A stretch of 64,000 bases of DNA from Desulfolucanica intricata. GTDB taxonomy: Bacteria; Bacillota; Desulfotomaculia; Desulfotomaculales; Desulfofarciminaceae. The position numbers and the translations under genes are program-made. Shown piece by piece: positions 52,622-61,497 of the stretch. The notes beneath the pieces were generated by a model, which ran no database searches, was not told the origin of the DNA, and saw only the letters and a list, made by a program, of their open reading frames with translations. Position 1 is the first letter of the stretch. Every line of letters begins with the position of its first letter. Where the stretch lies: NCBI RefSeq assembly GCF_001592105.1, contig NZ_BCWE01000007.1, positions 124,001 through 188,000 of the forward strand. Reading direction: 5' to 3'.

Positions 52622-53146
52622 TTGTTAACTAAAATAATAGAGGAAATTGAGAAAATAACTAATATTGGAAAGTCCCCAAGTGAAAAACAAAAAGAAATTA
52701 ATGTTACAGAAGCATCGCTTATATGGGATTTACTGACAACTCGTTATGATACATTAGAAACTAATAAAGTATTTGAAAACTGGGCCGGTGATTCTGATTT
52801 AAAAATTATATTAGAACAAGGTGATAAATTTATTAGTAAAGAAATTGAAATATTGGAGAATATAACAATTGAATATGGTATTCCTTCACCTCCGAGAACA
52901 ACTGTAAACCCTGTAAATATAATTAATAAGGAAGTACTTTCTGATAAGTATATATATAGACATACGTTGGGAGGAATTCAAGCTTTCCTACCCACTCTTG
53001 TATATGGAATTACCCATACCATTTCACCTACAATTAGAAACATATTTATTGAATTTCTTACTCAAGAAATAAAATTATATAGTAATTTTTTCGAATACGG
53101 TTTACTTAAAGGTTACTTAGCTACACCACCCGCTTATCGAATGTAA
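52622..53146 (+). CDS. DUF3231 protein, single ferritin-like unit
   Basis: A 174-residue relative of the C-terminal half of the protein at 25192-26154. It has LIWDLLTTRYDTLETNKVFENWAGD near residue 33, EILENITIEYGIPSPPR near 78, and the terminal motif GLLKGYLATPPAYRM. TTG 52622 lies about 9 nt after GGTG; no better start exists. Function unknown; the family occurs in spore formers. Confidence 0.8.
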   Translation: MLTKIIEEIEKITNIGKSPSEKQKEINVTEASLIWDLLTTRYDTLETNKVFENWAGDSDLKIILEQGDKFISKEIEILENITIEYGIPSPPRTTVNPVNIINKEVLSDKYIYRHTLGGIQAFLPTLVYGITHTISPTIRNIFIEFLTQEIKLYSNFFEYGLLKGYLATPPAYRM

Positions 53147-53562
53147 TATTTAATTCACATTCCAGTCTTCCATCAGTAAAGACTGGTTCTAACCTATAAC
53201 AGTAAACCTTAACTAATCAATAACAGAATTTTAGATTTTATCTTTGTTTTTACATTTAACTTAGATCCTATTTATTTTTAGAGTTTATAAACTTCTTCTC
53301 TGGCTGCCATCTTAACTCCCCTCTTGTTTAAGAATAATTATTAAATTATCCTTCCCAATTTTTTACCAAAAGTCGGCATTTTCAAATCCTTAATCAGATT
53401 TCAACATATTTATTCTTACATAGTCCTCTATAAAATAGTTATATTATAAGACAACTTTAATATTTCCTTAACTTAATTATAAACATACCTAATATTAACA
53501 CTTATGGTGCAATTCCCATATTCTAGTAATAAGTGTTTAGGTTTAGGAAGGGAAGAATATTT
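53147..53562. other. Intergenic with a weak hairpin and a ten-residue minus-strand frame
   Basis: CCAGTCTT/AAGACTGG (53162-53186) follows the DUF3231 gene as a weak terminator. On the minus strand 53310-53278 reads ATG plus nine codons (MAAREEVYKL) and TAA, behind AGAGGGGAG. This is the same size and layout as the frame at 19872-19904. Nothing else is seen. Confidence 0.3.
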
Positions 53563-54006
53563 TTGGAACGTAAACTAATTTTATTATTCATTTTAATAAT
53601 AGGCCTCTGGGGTCATAACCGCATGGTAGCTTTAGCTGCGTTTACTTTATTGATCTTAGATGTTTTAAAAATTACTATTATTTATCCCTATATGGAGAGG
53701 TATGGAATTAATATCGGTATATTAATTTTAACAATTGCTGTATTAACTCCTATTGCGGAAAACAACATACGCTTACAGGATATCCTGGGCCTGTTTAAAA
53801 GTTCCACCGGAATAATCTCTTTAGCTATAGGAATTTTCGTTGCAATTCTCGGTGGGAAAGGGGTTAGCTTATTAGCAGCCCAACCGCAAATTATTACGGG
53901 GGTTCTGGTAGGCACTATTATCGGTACTTCCTTTTTGGGGGGAGTTCCGGTCGGCCCGCTAATTGCAGCAGGAATTATCTCTCTTTTAATGTCAATTAAA
54001 ACTTAA
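53563..54006 (+). CDS. DUF441 membrane protein
   Basis: A 147-residue protein with four to five membrane helices, DUF441 (YtwI) family, function unknown. It starts LERKLILLFILIIGLWGHNRMVALAAF, typical of the family, and ends GGVPVGPLIAAGIISLLMSIKT. TTG 53563 is chosen because the family begins there and GGAAGGGAAG lies upstream; the frame from 53533 adds only basic residues. Confidence 0.85.
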   Translation: MERKLILLFILIIGLWGHNRMVALAAFTLLILDVLKITIIYPYMERYGINIGILILTIAVLTPIAENNIRLQDILGLFKSSTGIISLAIGIFVAILGGKGVSLLAAQPQIITGVLVGTIIGTSFLGGVPVGPLIAAGIISLLMSIKT

Positions 54007-54143
54007 ATTCATGATAATTTCCTGAAGAGCTAATAGTTTTTTTAGAAATATTCAGAAAATATGATGATCATTAAACATTATTATGGTACTATGTTAATAA
54101 TAATAATAACTAATACTACTATTATATTTTGAGGTGTATAGTT

Positions 54144-54719
54144 GTGAAAATATTGTCTAAATCCAGGAAAGCGGTATATAGAATTTATGATTTAGTTGAT
54201 GTATTATCTGAGCAATTATGTAGAATGGATCCTTACTGGAAAAAGTGTTTTCCTTGTAATAATAACGGAATATGCTGCAAAAATGTTGATATTCCTTTAT
54301 ATGGAGTAGAGTGGGTATTAGTTTCAGAATATCTTCGTAATTTGCTAACTGAAGATGTTCAAATGATCCAAAATAATCTTAGGAATAATATTAAATGTCC
54401 TTTTAGATTATCCTCAAAATGTGCTGTTCATTCCGTAAGGCCTTTGTATTGCCGGATTACACCTTTTTATGCAACTTATCATGAACAGTCTACTGAAATT
54501 GAGGTAATGTACCCATCGAAAAATTGTACATTTGTACGACAGCGCTATTTACGGGTAACTGATCGCATGCCACAGCTTTTTGAACGGTTAGGTGAACGAT
54601 ACTTTATTGTATTATCTGAAGTAATTGGAAAATCACCGGAAATGAGGCTGTTGGAGTCCAGTGGGAAACAATACCTTTCTCAGTTACTTGACAACTTCTG
54701 TCATATAAACATATTATGA
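54144..54719 (+). CDS. YkgJ-family cysteine-cluster protein
   Basis: A 191-residue protein with the YkgJ (CxxCxxCC-type) zinc or iron cluster motif: CFPCNNNGICC near residue 29 and CPFRLSSKCAVHSVRPLYCR near 89. GTG 54144 follows GAGGTG by 7 nt. The cluster should bind metal; no enzymatic role is known for most members. It stands alone before the YvlD-like gene, 40 nt away, and may be co-transcribed with it. Confidence 0.88.
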   Translation: MKILSKSRKAVYRIYDLVDVLSEQLCRMDPYWKKCFPCNNNGICCKNVDIPLYGVEWVLVSEYLRNLLTEDVQMIQNNLRNNIKCPFRLSSKCAVHSVRPLYCRITPFYATYHEQSTEIEVMYPSKNCTFVRQRYLRVTDRMPQLFERLGERYFIVLSEVIGKSPEMRLLESSGKQYLSQLLDNFCHINIL

Positions 54720-54760
54720 TATAAATAATTTTGTAAAAATCATAAAGGAGCTAAAAATTT

Positions 54761-55105
54761 ATGAGTTGGCTTATGTCGTTACTTTTAAACGGCCTTGCTT
54801 TATTTATAGCGGATTATTTTGTTGATGGTTTTCAGATTCATGGAATCATCGCAGTAGTTTTGGCCGTTATTATTCTTGGCTTTGTTAATGCAGTTATTCG
54901 ACCTATAATTGTATTCTTAACTTTTCCGATCACTCTTGTCACGTTAGGTCTGTTTTATTTTGTTATCAACGGAATTACCTTTTACCTGGCCTCCTGGCTT
55001 GTTCCGGGCTTTCAAGTTTCTAACTTCGGTGGAGCCTTTTGGGGAGCTATTGTTACCGGACTGCTAAACTGGATTTTAAATGGATTATTTAACAGAAAAG
55101 ATTAG
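54761..55105 (+). CDS. YvlD-like (phage_holin_4_2) membrane protein
   Basis: A 114-residue protein with four membrane helices. Motifs DYFVDGFQIHG, FVNAVIRPIIVFLTFPITLVTLGLF and SWLVPGFQVSNFGGAFWGA are those of the YvlD family. Despite the holin-like name this family is a chromosomal envelope protein in Firmicutes. ATG 54761 follows AAGGAG. Its end overlaps the convergent NUDIX gene by 4 nt. Confidence 0.92.
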   Translation: MSWLMSLLLNGLALFIADYFVDGFQIHGIIAVVLAVIILGFVNAVIRPIIVFLTFPITLVTLGLFYFVINGITFYLASWLVPGFQVSNFGGAFWGAIVTGLLNWILNGLFNRKD

Positions 55106-55725
55106 AAAATATGATTTTCCGGTTGGATAATTGTAATAAAATTAACCAGTATTCTCGATGTAATACCCCAGATTATATAAATACCGTACTCATAAAAATA
55201 TACGTCATAAGTCCATCTACGCCAGGTCTTTCGATAAACCGGCGGTACTTTTTCCAGAGGGAAATTTTCTGTAGGTTGAACACTTACCTCCATTTTACTG
55301 ACCTGTGGCGGTGTAGTTAAGAAAAAATCAACCGGAACAGTAAAAACATCTCCAACCTCATTCCGGTTGGGGTTTATTTTTTCGGGCCGGGATATTTTTC
55401 CGACATAGGGGTAAATCAGTGCTCCCGATGGAAGAAGCATATAATCCAGGGGTCCGATTAATTCAATCTGATTTTTGGTAATACCCAGTTCTTCTATAGT
55501 CTCCCGTACAGCAGTATCCCGGGGGCTTTCCCCTGCTTCAATTTTACCGCCCGGAAAACAAATTTCACCGGGCTGTGTTTTTAGATGTGCGGCGCGAACT
55601 TCAAATAAAATGTGGGTCTCCCCTTTGATTTCTATTAATGGTAGCAGCACAGCAGAGGAAAAATATTCCCATTTATTTTGGATATCAGGTGTTCTGTTTA
55701 TTAATTGATTTACTCCTTCCAACAT
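55102..55725 (-). CDS. NUDIX hydrolase, CoA pyrophosphatase type
   Basis: A 207-residue enzyme of the NudL/PCD1 type, expected to split CoA or its derivatives. The NUDIX box GGKIEAGESPRDTAVRETIEELG (near residues 59-81, GX5EX7REXXEEXG) is intact, and RAAHLKTQPGEICFPGG upstream is the CoA-pyrophosphatase signature. ATG 55725 follows AAGGGGA; the longer frame adds non-homologous residues. Confidence 0.92.
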   Translation of the reverse strand: MLEGVNQLINRTPDIQNKWEYFSSAVLLPLIEIKGETHILFEVRAAHLKTQPGEICFPGGKIEAGESPRDTAVRETIEELGITKNQIELIGPLDYMLLPSGALIYPYVGKISRPEKINPNRNEVGDVFTVPVDFFLTTPPQVSKMEVSVQPTENFPLEKVPPVYRKTWRRWTYDVYFYEYGIYIIWGITSRILVNFITIIQPENHIF

Positions 55726-55844
55726 TCTTATTTCCCCTTTTTTTAAAATTATATTAAAATTATCTGAATTCAATTCAAGCTTTTAAGAAAAAGTACTTGT
55801 GACTTCTTTTGTTAAAAAAATTATGTGAAAGGAGAAGAAATATT

Positions 55845-56798
55845 TTGAAAAGGATTTTTTATAGCTTTGCTCTTATATCCCTAACCGGACTGATAATTGC
55901 GTCAAAAATAAATAATGATAACAATAGATATAATGAAGATATACTCATTTCAAAGGAATTAATGTCTAGTGAGGTAGATCCGTCACATTTATCTTCAAAT
56001 ATGACACAAGAAGATATAGAGGCTGCGGAAATTCAAGAGTTTGGTAAAACTTTAAAAGAAATAGCTAAAGATATAGAGCAAAAATATGATCAAATAAAAA
56101 ATAATTCATCCATCGGAAACGTAGAGATTAATTGGACCTCAGATTATAAAAATTATTCTACGGAAGCCAGCACTCATAGATGGATTACGTGGAAAGGCAA
56201 AGATATTCTCAAAGGTGACAATAAGTTAAACTGGTACAACATAGCAAATAATTATAGAAGTTACTTATATAATGGTAGTGACATTGCAGATTTTGAGGGA
56301 TGGTTTACTTTATTTGTTGATCATTTTCATGACCCTGACACAGATTTAAATCTAATTGGCAGTACTACTTCTGCTGCAGATAAGTGTCAGGAATGTTTCG
56401 ATCTGGCAGTTGACTATTGGAAAAATAATCTTAAAAACGATGCTATGCTTTATTTGGGAAAAGCATTACATTATTTACAAGATTGTAATATGCCGCATCA
56501 TGCTGCCCTTTATCCCGTAATCTTAACTTCACATAAAAACTTCGAAAAATATGCAAATTCAGTAAAAGATAATTATGTTTATGTTTTTGGAGGTTATTAC
56601 AACTGGGCCAAAAGCCCCTTTGATTATTGTGATAGAGCTGCAGGTTATGCAAAAGCATATATTGACTATGTAGATGATGTAAATAATCAAAAAAAATGGG
56701 CTTATGTTGCCGATAATAATTTATGTAGAGCACAAAAAACTACAGCCGGGTTAATGGGACAATTCTTTCAAGCAGTAGGTGTAGCTGCAAAAAATTAA
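55845..56798 (+). CDS. Secreted zinc-dependent phospholipase C-like protein
   Basis: A 317-residue exported protein related to Bacillus cereus/Clostridium Zn-PLC. A signal peptide (KRIFYSFALISLTGLIIAS) is followed by zinc-ligand motifs in order: STHRWITWKG near residue 110, FVDHFHDPDTDLN near 156, and LGKALHYLQDCNMPHHA near 206. TTG 55845 follows AAAGGAGAAG. The family's C-terminal PLAT domain is absent, so this is the catalytic domain only. It may hydrolyse phospholipid or another phosphoester. Confidence 0.88.
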   Translation: MKRIFYSFALISLTGLIIASKINNDNNRYNEDILISKELMSSEVDPSHLSSNMTQEDIEAAEIQEFGKTLKEIAKDIEQKYDQIKNNSSIGNVEINWTSDYKNYSTEASTHRWITWKGKDILKGDNKLNWYNIANNYRSYLYNGSDIADFEGWFTLFVDHFHDPDTDLNLIGSTTSAADKCQECFDLAVDYWKNNLKNDAMLYLGKALHYLQDCNMPHHAALYPVILTSHKNFEKYANSVKDNYVYVFGGYYNWAKSPFDYCDRAAGYAKAYIDYVDDVNNQKKWAYVADNNLCRAQKTTAGLMGQFFQAVGVAAKN

Positions 56799-56830
56799 GA
56801 ATAGCCAGTGGTTTTTAGGACTGCCGGCTA

Positions 56831-57040
56831 TCATTTTTTTTTAATATCCGGCACATACCATTCACCATCGATTTTAATTAGATCATTCACATCTATATCT
56901 TCGTAAAAAGCCCAGCCCTGGGCTAATTTAGATCTGCAAGCTCAAGTATTCTTATTTATAATTAAAGGTATATTGAGATGTTCTAAAACAAATACTTTAC
57001 CATTTTCAGGGTTGTATAAAACTCCTGTTTTCTCAGACAT
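56831..57040 (-). CDS. Candidate small selenoprotein (in-frame UGA, Sec33)
   Basis: ATG 57040 stands 8 nt behind CGAGGAG and opens a frame of 69 residues if the TGA at 56942-56944 is read as Sec. Both halves look like protein: MSEKTGVLYNPENGKVFVLE before and KLAQGWAFYEDIDVNDL after, ending at TGA 56831. The context is NT-U-A-C-RSK, a U-x-C redox-type motif like the one in this window's SelD. A hairpin AGCCC-AGGGCT-GGGCT starts 17 nt after the UGA, where a bacterial SECIS should be. A nonsense-mutated pseudogene is the alternative. I do not recognise the family. Confidence 0.55.
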
Positions 57041-57141
57041 ATTTTTCACTCCTCGAACAATTATTGATTATTTTAAATTATAGCAGGACTTTAAGTTTTT
57101 GTAGTAGAAATTTGTTAAAAAAATATCAGGGGGACAGATAA

Positions 57142-57375
57142 ATGAGATGTGTAGATGACTTTCGCTGTGCAAAATGCCTTAAAGATAAAGAATATATTGA
57201 ATTGGACTTTTCCATATATGATGATCATAGTGACTTGTGGCTGGATTTCTGTGTGCAGTGTGAGTTAGAGGAAACCGAAGCGGAGAAATATGCTAAAGAA
57301 ATTTTTTCATCGCTGAGCAAGGAAAATTTCAACAAGAAATATCGTTCAAAAAGATGGCAGGAAATAAATAAGTAA
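57142..57375 (+). CDS. Small cysteine-rich protein, 77 residues
   Basis: ATG 57142 follows CAGGGGG. The protein begins MRCVDDFRCAKCLKD and has CVQCELEE near residue 37, so two CxxC pairs that could hold one zinc. The remainder is acidic then basic (NFNKKYRSKRWQEINK). No family recognised. It lies divergent from the selenoprotein candidate with about 100 nt between. Confidence 0.55.
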   Translation: MRCVDDFRCAKCLKDKEYIELDFSIYDDHSDLWLDFCVQCELEETEAEKYAKEIFSSLSKENFNKKYRSKRWQEINK

Positions 57376-57426
57376 TAATACATTATAAAAATTTTATTAG
57401 AACTTTCCTGAAGGAAGGTATATACA

Positions 57427-57687
57427 ATGAAGCTCAATCAAGCAACAGATTATGCATTTCGGGCGGTCCTGTATTTGTCTAAGCTCTCCCCGGGAGAAGT
57501 GGTGGAGGCCAGGATTATTGCGGAACAAGAGCATATCCCCATGCGTTTTATGTTGAAAATACTCCGCATGCTGACCCAGGCCGGCATTGTGGAATCTTAC
57601 CGTGGGGGACTTTACCGGCGCCGGTTTGCTGGCTGCAATAATAAAAGAAGAAATAGATATTACAAATTATCAGAAGCGGGTTTTTAA
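57427..57687 (+). pseudogene. Rrf2-family regulator, truncated and fused to foreign sequence
   Basis: Residues 1-59 are a normal Rrf2 winged helix (MKLNQATDYAFRAVLYLSKL, AEQEHIPMRFMLKILRMLTQAGIV). At SYRGG the frame leaves the family: the cysteine-bearing Fe-S region and C-terminus are missing. From 57602 another frame (GTG to TAA 57742) reads GDFTGAGLLAAIIKEEIDIT and so on, which looks like the C-terminal end of a different protein. A deletion seems to have joined the two. ATG 57427 follows GAAGGAAGG. Unlikely to be functional as an Rrf2 sensor. Confidence 0.75.
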
Positions 57688-57838
57688 TCTTACCTGTGCA
57701 GATTTCTTTGCTCAAAAAGAAAATGGGACCTTTTATTTTTAATATCCTCATGAGTAGTTGAACTAGCTTATTTGTAAAATGAAGTGGTTTTTTAACAGAG
57801 ATATGTCGAATAATACAGAAAGTATGCATTATCATAAT

Positions 57839-57872
57839 AAGAAAATCGGGAGTAGGCTTCCCCGATTTTCTT
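57839..57872. terminator. Terminator at the lipase gene end
   Basis: A 12-bp stem, AAGAAAATCGGG (57839-57850) with CCCGATTTTCTT (57861-57872), overlapping the lipase stop. Both sides carry A/T-rich flanks. Confidence 0.65.
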
Positions 57873-58815
57873 ATGTTTCTAAGATTGATATAATATAATC
57901 TGCTATTAAAGCTTCATTTAATATTTGCCTGTGTCCATAAAGGCTGTAAGGAAGTTTTTCTAATCTACTGACAGAAATAATATTTCCTTCTGTAATAGGT
58001 TTTTTGTTTATATCTCTTAAAAAAGCCGAACTGGAATGAACGATTAAGTCCTGTTGTGTTGCGAATGTTGCCAGGTGTATGCCGTTTTTTTGAAGTTTTA
58101 GAGCAGTTTGTCTTCTAAGGTTTTCTAAATCTACTTTAAATTCATTTTGTAAAATTAACTCGCGTACTGCAATACTTCCCCAAACTGAACCGTTATTCTG
58201 AAAAATTTCTAATACAATATTAGGTATATTATAAATTGCGCCCATTAGGGGTGCATTTAGCGTTACCACTCCTTTTATCCGACTAATATTTTCTGTATAT
58301 TTACTTATAAAATCAAAAGCGATAACCCCTCCCAGGCTGTGTCCTACAAGTATAAACCGGGCTTTTGGATCGGCCGCCGATAATTCCTCAATTAAATCGT
58401 TTAAATGTTTTACACTTATTCCAATAGGCTGCCCTGTGTCTTCGGGACTGTACTTGTTAGGGTACCACTCCCCTGCCTTAACTTCTCCCCCGGTATAACT
58501 ATATTGTAAGAACCTTCTATCACGATATTGGAAACCATACAAAGTTAGTTTTTTTCGAAGACTGCTAAAGCCTATATTACCGTAGCGCGTCCCGTTACAT
58601 TCGGTCCCTAAACCTTTTATTAGTACTATATATATAGATCTATGAACGGATTTATTAATTACGCTCTGATTAATAATCCTTTGGTTACTAGAATTATTAA
58701 TTTGGTTTTCACTTTTAACCAGGTGATCAGGGTCAAATAACTGCTGTATGGGTAAAACAGAAACAAGGATAATAACAAGGAAAAAGACTGGTACATATCC
58801 TTTAATGTATTTCAC
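57871..58815 (-). CDS. Membrane-anchored alpha/beta hydrolase (lipase-like)
   Basis: A 314-residue protein with an N-terminal membrane segment (GYVPVFFLVIILVSVLPIQQL) that should anchor it outside the membrane. The hydrolase part has VLIKGLGTEC near residue 65 and the nucleophile elbow GHSLGGVIAF near 160; ATQQDLIVHSSSA and YGHRQIL near the end could supply the Asp and His. It resembles PGAP1/lipase-like esterases. GTG 58815 follows GGAG; TTG 58827 is an alternative that overlaps the site. Substrate unknown. Confidence 0.85.
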   Translation of the reverse strand: MKYIKGYVPVFFLVIILVSVLPIQQLFDPDHLVKSENQINNSSNQRIINQSVINKSVHRSIYIVLIKGLGTECNGTRYGNIGFSSLRKKLTLYGFQYRDRRFLQYSYTGGEVKAGEWYPNKYSPEDTGQPIGISVKHLNDLIEELSAADPKARFILVGHSLGGVIAFDFISKYTENISRIKGVVTLNAPLMGAIYNIPNIVLEIFQNNGSVWGSIAVRELILQNEFKVDLENLRRQTALKLQKNGIHLATFATQQDLIVHSSSAFLRDINKKPITEGNIISVSRLEKLPYSLYGHRQILNEALIADYIISILET

Positions 58816-59000
58816 GATCTTCTCCAAAATTTGCTATATTCATTAGCGATTCAAACTTTCCGTCTATTACCTTCACCGTTTATTCTATCTAAATTACTTA
58901 TCGGTCTGTTTTTATGTTAACCCCTGATTTCTATAAAAATTCACGGAAACCGTTTAGTAATTCTTAGCTTAACTCTTAATCACTGAAGATTAATATTCAC

Positions 59001-59234
59001 TTAGCTTTCAACCGTTAACTCACTAAAAGATTTTAAAAGAACATTTTTTTGACTGGTTAACTTATGAAAGTACTCCTGTTCTTCTTCGGATATTGATGTT
59101 AAACTGCATAACCGGGTAACTCCCTGAAGAATCGTCAGTGGATTTTTAAGTTCATAAGCAGCGGCTGCTAAAATTCTTTTCATCTCCTGATGCCTTTTAA
59201 CTGACTCATAATTTGATGTCAAGTGAATTGCCAT
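59001..59234 (-). pseudogene. Histidine-kinase H-box fragment with His replaced
   Basis: 77 codons matching a HisKA helix pair (RILAAAAYELKNPLTILQGV). The phospho-accepting His of the H-box appears as Tyr (AYELKNPL), and no ATPase domain follows. No ribosome site precedes the ATG. It meets another kinase fragment on the opposite strand at 59233. This is probably a scrap of a kinase that was broken and inverted. Confidence 0.6.
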
Positions 59235-59522
59235 GGCACAACTTATCGATGATTTATTAAATCTGAGCCAGGTAACACGTTACGAAATAAAATATCAAGA
59301 AATTAACCTGAGTCTGATAGTACAAAATATAGCGGTAGAATTTCAAAAAATGCAGCCTCATCGCAAGGTAGAGTTTGTTATTGCACCGGATTTATTTTCT
59401 AAAGGGGATTTTCGGCTAATTCGAGTTGCACTGGAAAATCTTATCGGTAATGTATGGAAGTTTACAGAAAAACAACCATATGCAAGGATAGAATTTGGTG
59501 TCATAGAACAGGTATCTACCCC
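59233..59522 (+). pseudogene. Histidine-kinase fragment, opposite strand
   Basis: About 96 codons covering the end of a phytochrome-type HisKA (MAQLIDDLLNLSQVTRYEI) and the start of the ATPase domain with the N-box (VALENLIGNVWKFTEKQPYA). Catalytic G boxes are absent. The homology stops near 59520, where an unrelated methyltransferase scrap begins on the other strand. Confidence 0.7.
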
Positions 59523-59693
59523 CAGATAATTAGACGGATTAACTATAGAACTGCTGGATCCAATCCCACATCCGAAGTCTAAAACTTTTTTATTTGTTAA
59601 ATCAAAATTTTGCCTAATAATATTATTAATATATAAATCTGCTAATAATTTTGGTCTAACAAGTAATCGGTATAATTTAGGTGATAATTCCAT
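59511..59693 (-). pseudogene. N-terminal scrap of a SAM methyltransferase
   Basis: About 60 codons starting MELSPKLYRLLVRPKLLADL with the SAM motif I KKVLDFGCGIGSSSSIV and NYLGVDT. The frame continues antisense to the kinase scrap and is no longer homologous. The remainder of the enzyme is missing. Confidence 0.65.
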
Positions 59694-59875
59694 ATTAGTT
59701 TTATAAACTCCTTATTTTTATTTCAATCACTATAACCTAATATTTCCATATAGTATTATAAATATTAGTATATAACCAAAATCGGTATTAAATCCTGAAG
59801 CATATGTACAGCACAAAAATGTCTCAGTAATAGAGAAAGCCCTCGTCAATTGACGGGGGCTTAAAAAAAGATGGA

Positions 59876-60220
59876 CTAACAGAACCTTAATCCGGTGTTA
59901 TCTATAACAGCATTGTGCCGGCCTGCAATGCCGTAGCAGACCGCCAATCCCAAACCTGTACCACTTTCCTTAGTGGTAAAGAACGGTCTTCCTAACTTAT
60001 CCAAAATATCGGAAGGAATACCTTCACCCTGATCCTGCACTGACAAAACTACACAGTCATTATCCCCAAAGGTGCCTATTGTCAAAATACCACCGGATTG
60101 AAAGTATCAACATCAATTCTTGCATTATTCCTGGCAGCTATACTATAACAGGCTGCCAACCTAACCCGGTACCTTCAGCCTTGTGAGGGAACGTGGTACC
60201 AAGCTTGTAACATTCTAACA
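59876..60220 (-). pseudogene. Two degenerate kinase ATPase-domain tails
   Basis: The frame 60085-59876 has VLSVQDQGEGIP (G1), LGRPFFTTKESGTGLGLAVCYGIAGRHNAVID (F and G2 boxes), nearly the tail of the kinase at 34339-36468. Further upstream, 60220-60086 contains the same region again but frameshifted: pieces reading LGTTFPHKAEGTGLG and ACYSIAARNNARIDVD in different frames. Neither has an H-box or start. They are decayed copies of kinase C-termini in tandem. Confidence 0.7.
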
Positions 60221-60252
60221 TTATATTTTCCTTTCAAGTTTAATTAGTTATA

Positions 60253-61107
60253 TTACTTAATCTTACGGTATAGCTTTTCTTTTTTGTCAATCTCAGCATA
60301 TAAGTCTGCTAAGTCTGTAAACACAAGTGACTCTTTATTACCCAGGCCCAGAAATCCCTGTAAACTCAGACTGTCATAAAATAATTTATGTACTTTCATT
60401 TGCAGGTACCTGTTAAAATAGATCATTACATTTCTGCATATAATTACATCAAATTCATTAAATAACCCGTCAGTTACTAAATTATGTTGGGCAAAGAAGA
60501 TATTATTAATAAGGAACGGTTTTAAAACAACATTTTTTTCCATAACTTGATAGTAGTCGGAAAAATCCCTTTTTCCCCCGGCTTTAATATAATTCTCGGT
60601 ATAAACCCGTATTTTTGATAATGGAAAAACCCCACTCTTTGCTTTTTTTATCATTTCTTCGTTTATATCGGTTGCATAGATTTTTGTTTTACCATACAAA
60701 CCTTCTTCACTTAAAAGAATAGCCATGGAATATACTTCTTCACCCGAAGAGCATCCTGCGTGCCAAATTCGAGTAAAGGATTTGTTTTTTAAGAACGGCA
60801 ATATCTTTGTTCTGAATGCTAAAAAAAATCCCGGATCCCGGAACATTTCAGTAACATGGATACAGAAATCATCAAATAACCTCTTCATCGCCCCGTAGTC
60901 ATGCAGAATTTTCTCTTGTAAACCGGATATGCTGTTCAATCCTTCAGCTTTAATTCTATGCCATATCCTTCTACGTATGGAGGGGTAAACATAATTCCTA
61001 AAGTCAAAGCCATAACACTGGTATATACCCTCCAGCAGAAGTTTAACTTCGATTTTTTCCAAATGAGCATCATAACCTGGTGGTTCAGTGTCTTTACGCA
61101 TGCTCAT
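60253..61107 (-). CDS. cheR: CheR-type chemoreceptor methyltransferase
   Basis: A 284-residue SAM-dependent glutamate methyltransferase. The N-terminal helical domain has YPSIRRRIWHRIKAEGL; the catalytic part has TEMFRDPGFFLAFRTKILP near residue 88, WHAGCSSGEEVYSMAI near 115, IYATDINEEMI near 145, and VIICRNVMIYF near 222, all CheR hallmarks. ATG 61107 overlaps the receiver frame by 14 nt; the ribosome site is poor. The usual cheB partner is missing, and its kinase neighbours are broken, so the gene may be a survivor of a dead signalling locus. Confidence 0.88.
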   Translation of the reverse strand: MSMRKDTEPPGYDAHLEKIEVKLLLEGIYQCYGFDFRNYVYPSIRRRIWHRIKAEGLNSISGLQEKILHDYGAMKRLFDDFCIHVTEMFRDPGFFLAFRTKILPFLKNKSFTRIWHAGCSSGEEVYSMAILLSEEGLYGKTKIYATDINEEMIKKAKSGVFPLSKIRVYTENYIKAGGKRDFSDYYQVMEKNVVLKPFLINNIFFAQHNLVTDGLFNEFDVIICRNVMIYFNRYLQMKVHKLFYDSLSLQGFLGLGNKESLVFTDLADLYAEIDKKEKLYRKIK

Positions 61108-61497
61108 GGGCCCGGCACCTATTTATACATACCTTTATTAAGAATAAAGGCTGCAATAAATTTACCGGTTTACTGATATAGTCAGTTGCTCCTGCATTAA
61201 TGCCCTTTTCCTGATCATTTTTCATAGCTTTAGCAGTTAGGGCGATTATAGGCAATGTCTCATATTTAGGATTTTGACGAATGACTTTGATTGCCTTATA
61301 GTCATCCATTTCAGGCATCATCATATCCATTAATACAAAATCAATTCCGGGATTCTCTTCTAAGGTTTTAATTCCGATTTTCTCATTTTCATCAAAAAAT
61401 ACATTCACCTTATGATTTTCCAGTACGGTTGTCAAGGCAAAAATATTTCGCTTATCACCATCTAGTATTAATATTTTGCAACCCTCCAGTAAATCTG
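61094..61497 (-). pseudogene. Receiver domain left from a hybrid kinase
   Basis: An open frame with no start codon or ribosome site. It reads LLEGCKILILDGDKRNIFALT, the usual start of a C-terminal receiver in hybrid kinases, then the phospho-acceptor Asp in VLMDMMMPEMD, IIALTAKAM and DYISKPV. One Asp of the acidic pocket is Gly (LDGD for LDDD-like). The kinase part that should precede it is absent. It overlaps cheR by 14 nt, the remnant of a kinase-cheR operon. Confidence 0.75.

Noticed and set aside
54761-55105. Prophage indicated by a 'holin' gene
   Set aside because: The YvlD family is chromosomal in Firmicutes, and no phage structural, integrase or lysis gene is near.
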